DNA of 64,000 nucleotides from Aureispira sp. CCB-E. Lineage in GTDB: Bacteria > Bacteroidota > Bacteroidia > Chitinophagales > Saprospiraceae. Within the stretch, counting starts at the first letter, position 1. The number at the start of each line of letters is the position of its first letter. Positions 16,203-26,700 of this stretch are shown piece after piece. A program made the translations under genes and the position numbers. The notes under the pieces were generated by a model. It did not search any database, was not told where the DNA came from, and saw nothing but the letters and a program-made list of their open reading frames with translations. Where the stretch lies: NCBI RefSeq assembly GCF_031326345.1, contig NZ_CP133671.1:4588001-4652000 (forward strand), written 5' to 3'.

Positions 16203-17597
16203 TTAAATCAACTTTTTATCTCTTGCTTTTCTTGTTTTCAGAATATTCCATACCAATCCAAAAGCAGGTAAGGTAATCAACCAAGCTACTCGGCTATTAT
16301 AACGATCATAAACACCAGAAGTTGAAGCAACAATAAATGCATTTACCAAAATTCCCAAAATTAGCAGTGTAGCCAATGCCTTTTCTTGTTCTGAATAACC
16401 TCTATAAAAAAAGAAAGCCATCAAAACAATAAACGCAGATAAATATAACACAACCTTTTGCACAAAATTAGCGACATATACTTCCTGCTCTGTATATGTT
16501 TTTAGAACTTGGCGACTGTCTTGCCCTGCCAAATAATAGGTAGGAAAATAAGGTTTTATGGGAGCCATAAATGGGCGATCTTTGGTATTCCCCATATCTT
16601 CCTGATTGTTATAATCAAAAAAAGACAGCTGCATCAAGGTGGCTTCTAAACTGCGAATGATATACTTTTTTAAATACTTAGGGTGGGTTAAAATTTTCCA
16701 ACATAACTCATTGTAAAGGGCTACTTTTTCATCTGACCAATGCCATAACTCCTTCTTGTTAAAATAACTTCCTGGCGACCATAAAAAGTACCGCCCCAAA
16801 CCCAATGACTTTATATGCCCGCAAATATCATGGTCGAATTCCGTGCAATTTTCTTCTAAATAGCTTTGGGCTAGACCAAAATCACACAATCGAGCAAACA
16901 AAAATATTCCTCCGCCTTCAGTTCCAACAAAGCCTCCACCTCGACTGTATTGAATGGTACAAGTTGTTAGATAACTCCCTCCTACCAGAGCCATCATAAA
17001 TGCCAATTTTCGGCCTGTAATCCCCAATTGTTGGTATCTAGCTTTCCCTCCTTTCAAGAACCTTCCCAACAACACTACCAAAAGTAGAATTAGATTTAAC
17101 AACGTATGCGAATTATGCATTCCTGAAGATAGAAGAAATAAAAAGACTGCTATTCCAAAATCTCTTCTTGATATATTGGTTGCTAGTAATAAAAGACAGA
17201 AACTGAGTAGGACAATTGGAGTAAAAATATCTGGCATTAGCATGCTAACGTGAAAAGAAGCTGCCGTTGTTGCTGCAATCATGCAAATATAAGAAGTCAA
17301 AGAAACTGCTAAGTATTTGCTAGGGAAAAAGTATTTAAAAATCAAGTGAATAGCTCCTATCAAAATAATTCCCTGTGCCAATAAAACCAACCACAAAGAC
17401 TCCCATAAACTAACGTGTCGTATAAAACCACCATACAACCACAATCGTGTATTGCCTGCTTTCCCTTCAAATCCTGAAATAATATACCCCAATGAGTCGG
17501 TAAAAAACAAGGGAAAACCATTATAAAAAGCTGGGATACATAGTACAATAGAAAGAAGAAAGAAAAGAAGAATATATTGTTTATTTGATATCCTCAT
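16203..17597 (-). CDS. Polytopic inner-membrane protein of unknown function
   Basis: The product is 464 residues with about ten hydrophobic membrane segments spread through its length. It starts with a signal-anchor-like helix (YILLFFLLSIVLCIPAFYNG) and has a soluble loop between about residues 225 and 345, with a Trp/Tyr-rich stretch (YFLWSPGSYFNKKELWHWSD). The architecture, several helices with one large periplasmic loop, resembles GT-C glycosyltransferases or other polyprenyl-dependent enzymes, but I see no diagnostic acidic motif to support that. It stands alone on the minus strand. The 307-base gap upstream (17598-17904) is AT-rich and shows nothing recognisable. Confidence 0.72.
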   Translation of the reverse strand: MRISNKQYILLFFLLSIVLCIPAFYNGFPLFFTDSLGYIISGFEGKAGNTRLWLYGGFIRHVSLWESLWLVLLAQGIILIGAIHLIFKYFFPSKYLAVSLTSYICMIAATTAASFHVSMLMPDIFTPIVLLSFCLLLLATNISRRDFGIAVFLFLLSSGMHNSHTLLNLILLLVVLLGRFLKGGKARYQQLGITGRKLAFMMALVGGSYLTTCTIQYSRGGGFVGTEGGGIFLFARLCDFGLAQSYLEENCTEFDHDICGHIKSLGLGRYFLWSPGSYFNKKELWHWSDEKVALYNELCWKILTHPKYLKKYIIRSLEATLMQLSFFDYNNQEDMGNTKDRPFMAPIKPYFPTYYLAGQDSRQVLKTYTEQEVYVANFVQKVVLYLSAFIVLMAFFFYRGYSEQEKALATLLILGILVNAFIVASTSGVYDRYNSRVAWLITLPAFGLVWNILKTRKARDKKLI

Positions 17598-17904
17598 AAA
17601 GATTCCGTTTGTTTTAAAAGCAAAAGAATAGTATGCTTACAGTAATAAGGAGGACATAAAATAAGTATCCTTTTTTTAGTCGTAAAAACATTACGCCTCC
17701 TCAAAAGACTCCTATAAAATGCCATATACTTAATAGATAGGGTACTAAAATCGTGTAAACATAAAAAATTATACCCTTAATTACAAGTTCATCTAACAGG
17801 TATTCTAGAAACATTTATGCAATACATATTTCTATTTTTATCTTTTAAACAGTAATGATTCGTACATTAGTACCCCCTATTACTATTACTTAACAAAAAG
17901 CTTA

Positions 17905-18948
17905 ATGAATATGTATAAACTTACTTATTATCTAATTTCTATCGCTTATTTTTCCATCTGTCTTGCCTGTGTTTCGGTACCCAAAAACACGCACAACTCT
18001 TCTGAGCGTATTGCTACAGGGGCAGGTCCCGAAGATATACTCTTAGATACTATTTCATGTCAACACCCTAGATTACTGGTTTCTTGCACCAATCGCCGCT
18101 TAAAAGATAGTATTCCTAATGGGAATATTTATGCCATTGATTTGGACAAAGATTCTTTAATCAGTCGTCCTCTCCTACGGGTCAACGAACCCGACACACT
18201 CGTTTTTCAACCACATGGATTTGACTTGGTTCGTCAAAATGGAAAAGTGTATTTATTTATCGTTTCTCATGACGAGCAAAGAGACAAACACTATGTTTAC
18301 AAATATGAAGTAAACGAGCAACAACTTAAATTTGTAAAAGCCTATCAAAATATATTAATGAACTCCCCTAATACTGTTGTTGCCTTAAAAAAAGGAGGCT
18401 TCTATACTAGTATTGACCAAAAGAAACGAGGCAATCAACTCGCCTTGCTTTTTAAAGCAAAATCAGGTAGCATCGTTTTTTGTGATGAGCAAGGTGGTTG
18501 GGCAAAAGTTGCTTCTAAATTGGCGTACCCAAATGGCTTGTATATTACATCCAAAGAGCGTTATTTATACGCAAGTACCACACGCCAGCATACTCTATTT
18601 AAGTACAGTATTAAAGCAGATGGAAACTTGATTAATCGAGAAAAAGTTACTCAATTGGTCGGCGGAGACAATATAAGATTAGGTCAAAACAAAGAACTCT
18701 TAATTCCTGCACATCTCAAAGCATTTAAGTTTTTTGCTCATTTCAAGGACTCATCCAAGATAGCTCCTAGCGTTGTTTATAGTGTAAATACTACTGATGG
18801 AACCAAAGAAGTGGCATATTCTAACGATGGGAAGCAAATTAGTGCTGCATCAACTGCTGTTAGCTACAAAAATCATCTATATATTGCGCAAGTTTATCAA
18901 CCCTATATATTACGCATTAAGCGAGAAAATAAGGTTTCTAAAAAATAG
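17905..18948 (+). CDS. Paraoxonase/SMP-30-like six-bladed propeller lipoprotein
   Basis: The product is 347 residues with a lipoprotein-type signal (Cys22 in SICLACVS). The mature part is a beta propeller. The segment GAGPEDILLD opens the first blade, FQPHGFDLV corresponds to the region with the catalytic-site histidine in paraoxonases, and YPNGLYITSKERYLYAST matches the calcium-binding Asn-Gly turn of arylesterase/SMP-30 proteins. The family hydrolyses lactones or esters using calcium; the natural substrate here is unknown. Closest in style to PON-type esterases rather than gluconolactonase. It has no operon partner. The tandem hairpins at 19115-19185 lie downstream. Confidence 0.65.
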   Translation: MNMYKLTYYLISIAYFSICLACVSVPKNTHNSSERIATGAGPEDILLDTISCQHPRLLVSCTNRRLKDSIPNGNIYAIDLDKDSLISRPLLRVNEPDTLVFQPHGFDLVRQNGKVYLFIVSHDEQRDKHYVYKYEVNEQQLKFVKAYQNILMNSPNTVVALKKGGFYTSIDQKKRGNQLALLFKAKSGSIVFCDEQGGWAKVASKLAYPNGLYITSKERYLYASTTRQHTLFKYSIKADGNLINREKVTQLVGGDNIRLGQNKELLIPAHLKAFKFFAHFKDSSKIAPSVVYSVNTTDGTKEVAYSNDGKQISAASTAVSYKNHLYIAQVYQPYILRIKRENKVSKK

Positions 18949-19114
18949 TACTTTAAGCCTTCGTTAAATAAATCTATATTTTTATGTCTTTTTTCTTGCA
19001 AAAAAAAAGAAAAAGTCTGACATTGGGAATAGATCAAAAAAAGCACTTGATCTTCTTCTAAAAAAACACTACTAAAATTAAATTTTAGTAATTAAATATA
19101 ATGGTTTTCATAGC

Positions 19115-19185
19115 TTAGGTTTGGTGGGGTAATCAAACCTAACAGGGTTGGTCTGCTCGGGGGAAATGACCAACCCATTTTTTTT
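19115..19185 (+). terminator. Two tandem GC-rich hairpins ending in a T-run (terminator or small RNA end)
   Basis: Hairpin 1 pairs TTAGGTTTG (19115-19123) with CAAACCTAA (19134-19142). Hairpin 2 pairs GGGTTGGTC (19145-19153) with GACCAACCC (19168-19176) and is followed by eight T residues. This could terminate the propeller gene about 165 bases upstream. The loops are unusually G-rich (GTGGGG, CTCGGGGG) for this genome, so a structured small RNA is also possible. Confidence 0.6.
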
Positions 19186-19206
19186 GCCCTTACTAAACCT
19201 TCCGAT

Positions 19207-21228
19207 TTATTTTCCTCTCTTTATAATTTTTTTAGTCTCAACTACTTTTTCTGCATTCATCAAGGCAATAAAATAAATTCCCTCTTTCCAATCAGCCATT
19301 GAAATTTTATAATTTCCATTCGCAGAGTTAGCTTGATACATAAGCTTTCCTGAAATATCTATAACAATAATTTGTTCAATATCTGATGCCACATTGGTTA
19401 GATATACTTCTGTTTCAACAGGATTGGGAAATACGGTTGCAGTAACATGGTCTTCCTTGATAACAATAGAGTGTTGTGAACTTTTTCTCATAGATGGATT
19501 GGCAATTGTCACTGAAACTTGATCTGTGTGAGTTGCTCCTTGGTCATCCATTACCTCCAATTCAAACACATAGGTTCCTACTGCTAAATTATTCACCATA
19601 GTCGTGACATTTTGTGGCGTTTGAAGCGAAACAACAGAAGCCTTTGGACTTATAATCAATCCATTCAAATAAGCATATTCTGCTCCATTGGCAGTATCTA
19701 CTTCAAATAAAATTTCCCCAGAAGCATCCGCTACAACATCATTGAGGATAACTGCTTGTGTTGTATTGTTTGTTGCATTAAGAATTCCAGATTGACTCCC
19801 TATTGTGTACCGAGTTGTTTTATTTCCTGTTCCATTTCTCCCACCATAAAATGTAAAATCATACAAACCATTTGGAGCCAAACCATCAACGATAATTTTT
19901 CTAGCAACACCTCTACTACGTATCCAATAAGTAGATGCTATAACAGCATCTGGCATTACTCCAGAATTATTTCCTGTAGAAAGTCCGCTTAGCTTAGCGC
20001 TCCAAGCATCCAAGAGATGCAAAGTAACTCCTGTTGGATTATTTTGATCATCAACCAAATTATTAATAGTTGTTCCTACAGATACTTGACCAAGCGTATT
20101 ATTCCAAGGGGCTGTTGCTAATATCGTATTCGGAGTATAACTAAAGTTGATTAATATTGGATTACCAGAAGTACTAACTGGCCCACTCAACAAACGCCAT
20201 TGGTAAGAAGTAATGGTACCATCACTATCTAAGCTCCCAGTCCCATCTAAAGTAACTGCATTTTGTGGGCTTGTAATATGTATATCTGCTCCCGCATCCG
20301 CGACAGGCGGAACATTAGGGACAACAACAGATTTGCTTTGAGCAAATAACCATGCCCACATATTATCGTTGTAATACGCAGCCGACCAAGCATTGTGCCC
20401 TGATGCTTTGTATAAAGTAAAAGCAAGGTTTTGAGTAGGAGAATGCACACCTGATGCGATGCTAAAACTAGTTCCATCAAATTGAAATGTTTGGTCTGTT
20501 GTTGCTGGTCCCAATTCATTAGGGTCATTTGGGTTGGGGTAAGTATAAGGATACAAGTACCCTTCTCTGAGGATTGTAGGACCACCTACATTTGCTATTC
20601 TATCTACATTTTGTGCTGTAAAAGGAATTTTTACTACTTTATCTCCAAAATTATGAAATGCCCAAATTGGCACACTTTGAAGATGCGGGGATGGGTCGGC
20701 TACCTTATCTGCTCCACAAATAGGCACCATCGCTGCCACCAAATTGGGATAAGCCTCTCCAAATTTCCACACAGAGCCCCCTCCTGCACTTAATCCAGTG
20801 ACATAAATTCGGCTAACATCAATTGGGTAACCCACATTTAATAAATAGTCAATCAATTGTTCCAATAAGATAGGCATATGCCTTGACGATGTTTGTGGAG
20901 CAATAATAATAGCAGGAAAATGTCTACCAGAACCTCCATTAGGATTGCTAATCGCCTGACCGATTCGCTTCATTGGTCCATGTCTCAATACTCTATTCAA
21001 ATCAGGAAGCTGCCCACTACCTCGTTCTCCTCGACCATGTAGGAATAAAACAAGTGGATAAACTTGCCCTGAAGTATAATTTTGTGGCAAATATTCATAA
21101 TAACCATAAGGCTTGCCATCTCCTTGCACTTTTTCAATTGCTGTTAACTGTCCTGAATTACCCGAAGGTTGCCCATAGGCAGTTAAAATAAAACACAAAC
21201 TGATCAAAATTAATAGTAGTTTCTTCAT
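19207..21228 (-). CDS. Secreted CE1-type esterase with T9SS sorting domain
   Basis: The product is 673 residues from the ATG at 21228. A longer frame from a GTG at 21264 would place 12 extra residues before an otherwise perfect signal peptide (MKKLLLILISLCFILTAYG). Residues about 25-300 form an alpha/beta hydrolase of the poly(3-hydroxybutyrate) depolymerase/feruloyl esterase type. It has VLFLHGRGERG as the oxyanion region, the nucleophile in YVTGLSAGGGSVW, and a likely His in SGHNAW. Next come a PKD-like Ig domain (PPVADAGADIHI...LDGTGSLDSDGTI), a beta-rich middle domain and a C-terminal T9SS type-A sorting domain (ATVFPNPVETEVYL...GIYFIALMNAEK). It is probably exported to the surface or medium to cut ester bonds in polymers or polysaccharides; substrate unknown. 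Confidence 0.85.
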   Translation of the reverse strand: MKKLLLILISLCFILTAYGQPSGNSGQLTAIEKVQGDGKPYGYYEYLPQNYTSGQVYPLVLFLHGRGERGSGQLPDLNRVLRHGPMKRIGQAISNPNGGSGRHFPAIIIAPQTSSRHMPILLEQLIDYLLNVGYPIDVSRIYVTGLSAGGGSVWKFGEAYPNLVAAMVPICGADKVADPSPHLQSVPIWAFHNFGDKVVKIPFTAQNVDRIANVGGPTILREGYLYPYTYPNPNDPNELGPATTDQTFQFDGTSFSIASGVHSPTQNLAFTLYKASGHNAWSAAYYNDNMWAWLFAQSKSVVVPNVPPVADAGADIHITSPQNAVTLDGTGSLDSDGTITSYQWRLLSGPVSTSGNPILINFSYTPNTILATAPWNNTLGQVSVGTTINNLVDDQNNPTGVTLHLLDAWSAKLSGLSTGNNSGVMPDAVIASTYWIRSRGVARKIIVDGLAPNGLYDFTFYGGRNGTGNKTTRYTIGSQSGILNATNNTTQAVILNDVVADASGEILFEVDTANGAEYAYLNGLIISPKASVVSLQTPQNVTTMVNNLAVGTYVFELEVMDDQGATHTDQVSVTIANPSMRKSSQHSIVIKEDHVTATVFPNPVETEVYLTNVASDIEQIIVIDISGKLMYQANSANGNYKISMADWKEGIYFIALMNAEKVVETKKIIKRGK

Positions 21229-21620
21229 AAGAAATTTAGATTTTAATAAAAAAGATAATTTCACTTACAAAAGGGGGATTTTAATATTTTTTACTACTCA
21301 AAAGTATAAAATACTTCATCCCTTAATTCATCTTTTTTTCGCCATAATCTAAACTCAAACGAAGCCCACTCTTAACTAAAAACATAATGATCAACCAATT
21401 AAAAATCTAAAAAGTCTAACTTCTTTCTATGAAAAAGCTATTAACATTTAGTAAAAAAAACATTTCATGAGTAAAATATAAAGCTTCAAAACTTTTTCTA
21501 TTCTTCATCTGTTTACCTTAATAAATAGCTTATAAATGCTTTATTTGACTAAAAAAAAAGAAAAAAAGCAACCTTTTGAAAAAAAGTACGTTAGGTTATA
21601 CAATTTCACATTAACTTTTT

Positions 21621-21628
21621 TACATTTG
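21621..21628 (+). promoter_or_regulatory. Candidate -7 box (TACATTTG) for the DUF2795 gene
   Basis: TACATTTGCAG fits the Bacteroidota TAnnTTTG consensus, 83 bases before the start at 21711. No clear -33 TTG is seen. The rest of the 21265-21710 gap is AT-rich and shows nothing else. Confidence 0.45.
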
Positions 21629-21710
21629 CAGCGTTTCCAACAACAGCCATATTATAACATGGTTGAGGAACCTTAACAATTGAATTTAAAAACTAAAATT
21701 ATACTATATT

Positions 21711-21932
21711 ATGTATTGGACTTTAGAATTAGCCTCTCACCTACAAGATGCTCCTTGGCCAGCAACTCGCGATGAGTTAATTGACTACGCAATTCGTTCT
21801 GGTGCGCCTATTGAAGTAATCGAAAATCTTCAAGCTCTTGAAGACGAAGGCGAAGTATATGAGGGCATTGAAGATATTTGGGCTGACTTTCCAACAAAAT
21901 CAGATTTCTTCTTCCCAGAAGACGAGTATTAA
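21711..21932 (+). CDS. DUF2795 small acidic protein
   Basis: The product is 73 residues and strongly acidic. The core PWPATRDELIDYAIRSGAP followed by EVIENLQALEDEGE is the DUF2795 helical motif, and the C-terminal IEDIWADFPTKSDFFFPEDEY is typical of the Bacteroidota version. The function of the family is unknown; the size, lack of signal peptide and acidity suggest a cytoplasmic binding or regulatory protein. The gene is monocistronic, with its own promoter-like box upstream and a strong hairpin terminator 26 bases after the stop. Confidence 0.9.
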   Translation: MYWTLELASHLQDAPWPATRDELIDYAIRSGAPIEVIENLQALEDEGEVYEGIEDIWADFPTKSDFFFPEDEY

Positions 21933-21957
21933 GATCTGAAAATACTAACAATAGGAA

Positions 21958-21990
21958 GAGCGCTGAATTAAATAATTCAGCGCTCTTTTT
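21958..21990 (+). terminator. Rho-independent terminator of the DUF2795 gene
   Basis: GAGCGCTGAATTA pairs perfectly with TAATTCAGCGCTC, with two bases between the arms, followed by TTTTT. Confidence 0.9.
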
Positions 21991-22018
21991 GTCATTAGTC
22001 TACTAACTTTTTATAACA

Positions 22019-23185
22019 CTAGTTTAATATTTTGCTTAATTCTTCTTTTTGTGCAACCGAAAGCGGTTCGTTCTCTAATGCCCATAAGGCATATTTCTTA
22101 ACTAGCGGATGTTGCTCACAGTTACTAGTAAAAGACCAAACCAAAGCATCATATATTGCGTCGTTAATTAGATTCGTTTTATCTTCTTCTGTCTGTTCAG
22201 ATTCACCATAGGCTTCTATCCCTCCTTCGTATTTTACATAGTCCAGGGTTTGAATCAAACGTAATATTGATTTGTAACTTCCACTAAACATAAACTCACA
22301 CCACAACATATCCAATTGTGCGGGGTTAATAATAACATCGTAGGGATTCGGTAAAGCAGATTTCTGTAGTTCTACATAAGCTTCGGATTCAATTCCTTTT
22401 AAGTTTTCTAAAAATTCCTCTGCTTCTAAGTCACTATAGTACAATAAGTAAATTAAATGAAACCGTGTATTCTCATCCTCTTTTTGATAGGCATTTAGAA
22501 TTTGATGCAGCAAAAATTTATTGTGATTAACAATCTCTAGCATTGCTGAAAAAACAGGCAAAAAAGAATTCTCGTTTTCCGACATTTCGCTCTTAGCATA
22601 ATAGATATAATGGGCGATAGCTGCTTCAGGTCGTTGATCTCTATAATAACCTTGCATCCATTTATTAAATCCTTCTTCCCCCTTTACCTTAAAAGCATCA
22701 TAAGCTGGCAGTTGTTGTACAACAAGCTCTGATTTCAAAACCTTAGATTTACCTGATACTAAATCTCTTATTTTTATTTTAACCTTATATTTTCCAAATA
22801 AATCTTTCTCTCCAAATGCAACTTTAAGAATAGCATCTCCCATTTGGAGGTATTTAGGATTTATTTTTTTGTCAGACAGAATAGGCAAGTCCGTTTCTTT
22901 TAAAAATTCTTTTCTTTTTGGCGTTGTGATAACAATATCATAGACGGCATTAACTTTTCCATTCTCGTCTAATCCAAAATCTCCAGCAACAACAGCAATA
23001 AATGTATTTTGCCCTTTAAAAACTGTTTTTGTGGTCATTATTTGGGGAATAGTAGTACTAACCGTTTTATACCATTTATCTTGAAATGTATAATCTGTTG
23101 TTACCAATAACAATCCATCAATCGCAAAAAGATTGGAAAGGTAAAACAAAAAATAGATTGTTAGTAGAGTTTTTATAGTATTCAT
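22019..23185 (-). CDS. Exported protein of unknown function
   Basis: The product is 388 residues with an N-terminal signal peptide (MNTIKTLLTIYFLFYLSNLFA). The N-terminal half (about 22-170) is beta-rich. It includes IVVAGDFGLDENGKVNAVYD-like strands and KYKVKIKIRDLVSGKSKVLK, resembling an Ig-like domain. The C-terminal half (about 180-388) is helical, with repeats reminiscent of TPR or HEAT helices (GFNKWMQGYYRDQRPEAAIA, then FHLIYLLYYSDLEAEEFLEN). I do not recognise the family. It has no sorting domain and no lipobox, so it is probably periplasmic. It converges with the DUF2795 gene. Confidence 0.7.
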   Translation of the reverse strand: MNTIKTLLTIYFLFYLSNLFAIDGLLLVTTDYTFQDKWYKTVSTTIPQIMTTKTVFKGQNTFIAVVAGDFGLDENGKVNAVYDIVITTPKRKEFLKETDLPILSDKKINPKYLQMGDAILKVAFGEKDLFGKYKVKIKIRDLVSGKSKVLKSELVVQQLPAYDAFKVKGEEGFNKWMQGYYRDQRPEAAIAHYIYYAKSEMSENENSFLPVFSAMLEIVNHNKFLLHQILNAYQKEDENTRFHLIYLLYYSDLEAEEFLENLKGIESEAYVELQKSALPNPYDVIINPAQLDMLWCEFMFSGSYKSILRLIQTLDYVKYEGGIEAYGESEQTEEDKTNLINDAIYDALVWSFTSNCEQHPLVKKYALWALENEPLSVAQKEELSKILN

Positions 23186-23527
23186 ATTTTTAATTTAGGT
23201 GTGTATGGAAACGAAACTTACAACTAAATATAGGCTTATTTTTCAATAAGTCTGTCTGCAAATTATTATAAAACAATATCTCCTTTATAAAATAAACTAC
23301 GATTCTTATCAAATTATTTGAACGATCCACCCCCTTCATTTGAAAAATGAAAATTGTCCTAAATCAACACAAAAATAGCTCTCCCTTTTGCAAGGGATTG
23401 TAAAACAAAGCAATCTACAAAAGCCATATAATATTCTAAAAAAAGGTTTCTAAATCAGAATAGCAAAACTATTAAACTACATATAGTTTAAGTCTAAAAT
23501 AAAATTCCAAATTTGCTTCTTAAAAGC

Positions 23528-23558
23528 TTGCTTTTCTCCTCAGATTACAATTACTTTG
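23528..23558 (+). promoter_or_regulatory. Candidate promoter of pyruvate carboxylase
   Basis: TTG at 23528-23530, a 20-base spacer and TTACTTTG at 23551-23558 (followed by CGACA) match the Bacteroidota -33/-7 arrangement with one mismatch in the -7 box. This leaves a leader of about 220 bases that holds a perfect hairpin (TTGAACATTTA / TAAATGTTCAA, 23573-23599). Apart from these, the 23186-23781 gap shows nothing. Confidence 0.5.
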
Positions 23559-23781
23559 CGACAATCCAATAGTTGAACATTTAGCTTTTAAATGTTCAAA
23601 GGTTAGAATCTAAAAATACCCCACTACTACTTAAAAAATCATGTTCTTAGGCACTGCAACACGTTCTAATTTTCCAAGCCTGTTTGTTGGAATTGGATTT
23701 TTTATTTGTTGTAAGCTATCAAAGAATGTTATATATAGGTTTTCAATTTAGTATTCTTCTAATCTCAAATTTAAAAACGCG

Positions 23782-26700
23782 ATGAAAACGCAAAAACACA
23801 ACCGTTTCCAAAAATTAATGGTTGCCAACCGAGGAGAAATTGCTGTACGGGTACTTCGTGCTGCCTCCGAACTAGAACTCACTACTGTTGCTATTTATAC
23901 GCACGAAGATCGTTATTCTCTACATCGTTACAAAGCTGATGAAGCCTACCAAGTGGGCAAAGATGACGAACCACTAAAGCCTTATTTGGATATTGAAGAA
24001 ATCATTCGAATAGCTAAAGAAAATGCGGTGGAAGCCATCCACCCTGGATATGGTTTTTTGTCAGAAAATGTTCGCTTTGCTCAACGCTGTCAAGAAGAAG
24101 GAATTGTCTTTGTTGGTCCATCCCCTTCTGCCATGCAACAATTGGGAGATAAAGTAGATGCCAAAGAAATTGCACGAAAGCTAGAAGTTCCGTTAATTGA
24201 AGACAGTCAAATTCCATTAACCAGCGTAGAAATTGCCTTAGAAGAGGCTGCTCGCATTGGTTATCCGATTATGGTAAAAGCTGCCTCAGGTGGAGGTGGT
24301 CGTGGTATGCGTGTCGTCCGCCAAGAATCAGACCTTCCTAAAGCCTATTCAGAAGCTAAAGGAGAAGCCAAAACAGCCTTTGGAGACGATACCGTTTTTT
24401 TAGAAAAATATATTGACGCGCCCAAACATATTGAGGTTCAAATTTTAGCCGACAACTATGGCAATATGGTGCATCTTTTTGAAAGAGACTGTTCTTTGCA
24501 ACGTCGTTTTCAAAAAGTAGTAGAAGTAGCTCCATCTGCCACTCTAGGTCAAAACACCAAAGACGCCTTATACGAATATTCGTTGCGTATTGCCAAACAT
24601 GTCAACTATAGTAATGCTGGAACTGTTGAATTTTTGGTTGATAAAGATGAAAACATTTACTTTATAGAAGTCAACCCTAGAATTCAAGTAGAGCATACCA
24701 TTACCGAGCAAATCACAGGCATTGATATTGTTCGTTCTCAGATTTTGATTGCAATGGGTTACCCACTATCCCATCCACAGATTTATATTCTGAGCCAACA
24801 AAGTGTCAGTCATATGGGGTATGCAATTCAATGTAGAATTACAACTGAAGACCCTACCGAAGGATTTAAACCAGATTATGGTCAACTAATTGCTTATCGC
24901 AGTGCTGCTGGCTTTGGGATTCGTCTAGATGCTGGTTCTGCTTATACTGGCGCCAAGATTTCACCTTTTTTTGACAGCATGCTTGTTAAAGTTACCGCTT
25001 GGGGGCGCACCCTCAAAGGAGCATCTGGTCGCTTGCATAGAGCATTAAGAGAATATAGAATTCGTGGCGTTAAAACCAATATTCCGTTTCTTCTTAACTT
25101 ATTAACAGACGAGACATTTCAAGCGGGAAAAGCAACCGTTACCTTTATTGATTCGAACCCTCAACTAATGCAATCATCCAAACGACGTTTGGATAGAGGT
25201 ACTAAAATGTTATCGTATTTGGGTGACGTTATTATTAACGGGAATCCAGATGTTAAATATGTTGATGCGAATAAAACATTTCGCAAACCAATTGTTCCTG
25301 CGTTTGATAAAATGAGCGACTTCCCAAAAGGAACCAAAGACAAGCTCAATGAACTTGGTCGAGCAGGTTTTGTAGATTGGTTAAAACAAGAAAAATCCAT
25401 TCAGTTTACAGACACTACTTTCAGAGATGCGCATCAATCCTTGTTGGCAACTCGTGTCCGTACCCATGATATGATTAAAGTGGCTGAATCGTTTGCCAAA
25501 AACAACCCCAATATCTTTTCTATGGAAGTTTGGGGCGGTGCTACCTTTGATGTTGCTTTGCGATTTTTAAAAGAGTGTCCTTGGGAACGTTTGAAATTGT
25601 TGAGAAAGGCAATGCCCAATACATTGTTGCAAATGTTACTGCGTGGTTCTAATGCCGTTGGGTATACGGCATATCCTGACAATCTGGTAGAAAAGTTTAT
25701 AGAAAAAGCTGCTGAAACAGGTATTGATATTTTTAGAGTTTTTGATTCCTTGAACTGGGTAGAAGCTATGAAAGTGAGCATTCGAACCATCCGAGAACGA
25801 ACCAACTCTTTGGCAGAGGCTTGTATTTGTTACACGGGGGATATTAACAATCCTAACAAAACAAAATATACCTTGCAATACTACCTTGATTTAGCGCGTC
25901 AGTTAGAAGATGAGGGTGCTCACTTGCTTTGTATCAAAGATATGGCAGGTTTATTACAACCTTATGCTGCAGAACAATTGATCACAGGGCTTAAAGAAGC
26001 CGTTGATTTGCCCATTCACTTACATACGCATGATACTTCGTCTATTCAATCTGCTACTTACTTAAAAGCGATTGAAGCGGGTGTTGATGTTGTGGATGTT
26101 GCCCTAAGTGCTGTCTCTGGACTAACATCTCAGCCTAACTTCAACTCTATTGCCAGTATGCTCCAGTTTCATGAACGTGCTTCTGACTTAGATGTCCAAT
26201 CCTTAAATTCATTTTCCAACTATTGGGAAGCTGTTCGAGAATTCTACTATCCATTTGAGTCCGAACTAAAAGCAGGAACAGCGGAAGTTTATCAACATGA
26301 AATTCCTGGCGGACAGTACTCTAACTTACGTCCACAGGCAAGAGGTTTAGGTCTAGAGGATCAATTTGAAACGATTAAACACAACTACGGAGTTGTCAAT
26401 CGCTTATTCGGTGATTTAGTTAAAGTTACTCCATCCTCAAAAGTTGTTGGAGATATGGCAATGTTTATGACTGCCAACAATTATACTGAAAACGATATCC
26501 TTACCAAAGGAACAACCATTGATTTCCCCGATAGTGTTAAAGCACTATTTAGAGGAAATTTGGGACAACCGCACGGTGGCTTTCCTTCAGAATTGCAAAA
26601 AATCGTTTTAAAAGAGGAGCAACCTTTTGTCGAACGTCCTAATGCGCATTTAGCTCCCATTGACTTTGAAAAAGAGTTCAAGGCATTTCAAGAAGAATTT

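Noticed and set aside
24014-26681. Minus-strand frames of 66 to 123 codons within pyc
   Set aside because: They are antisense to a full-length, well-conserved pyruvate carboxylase.
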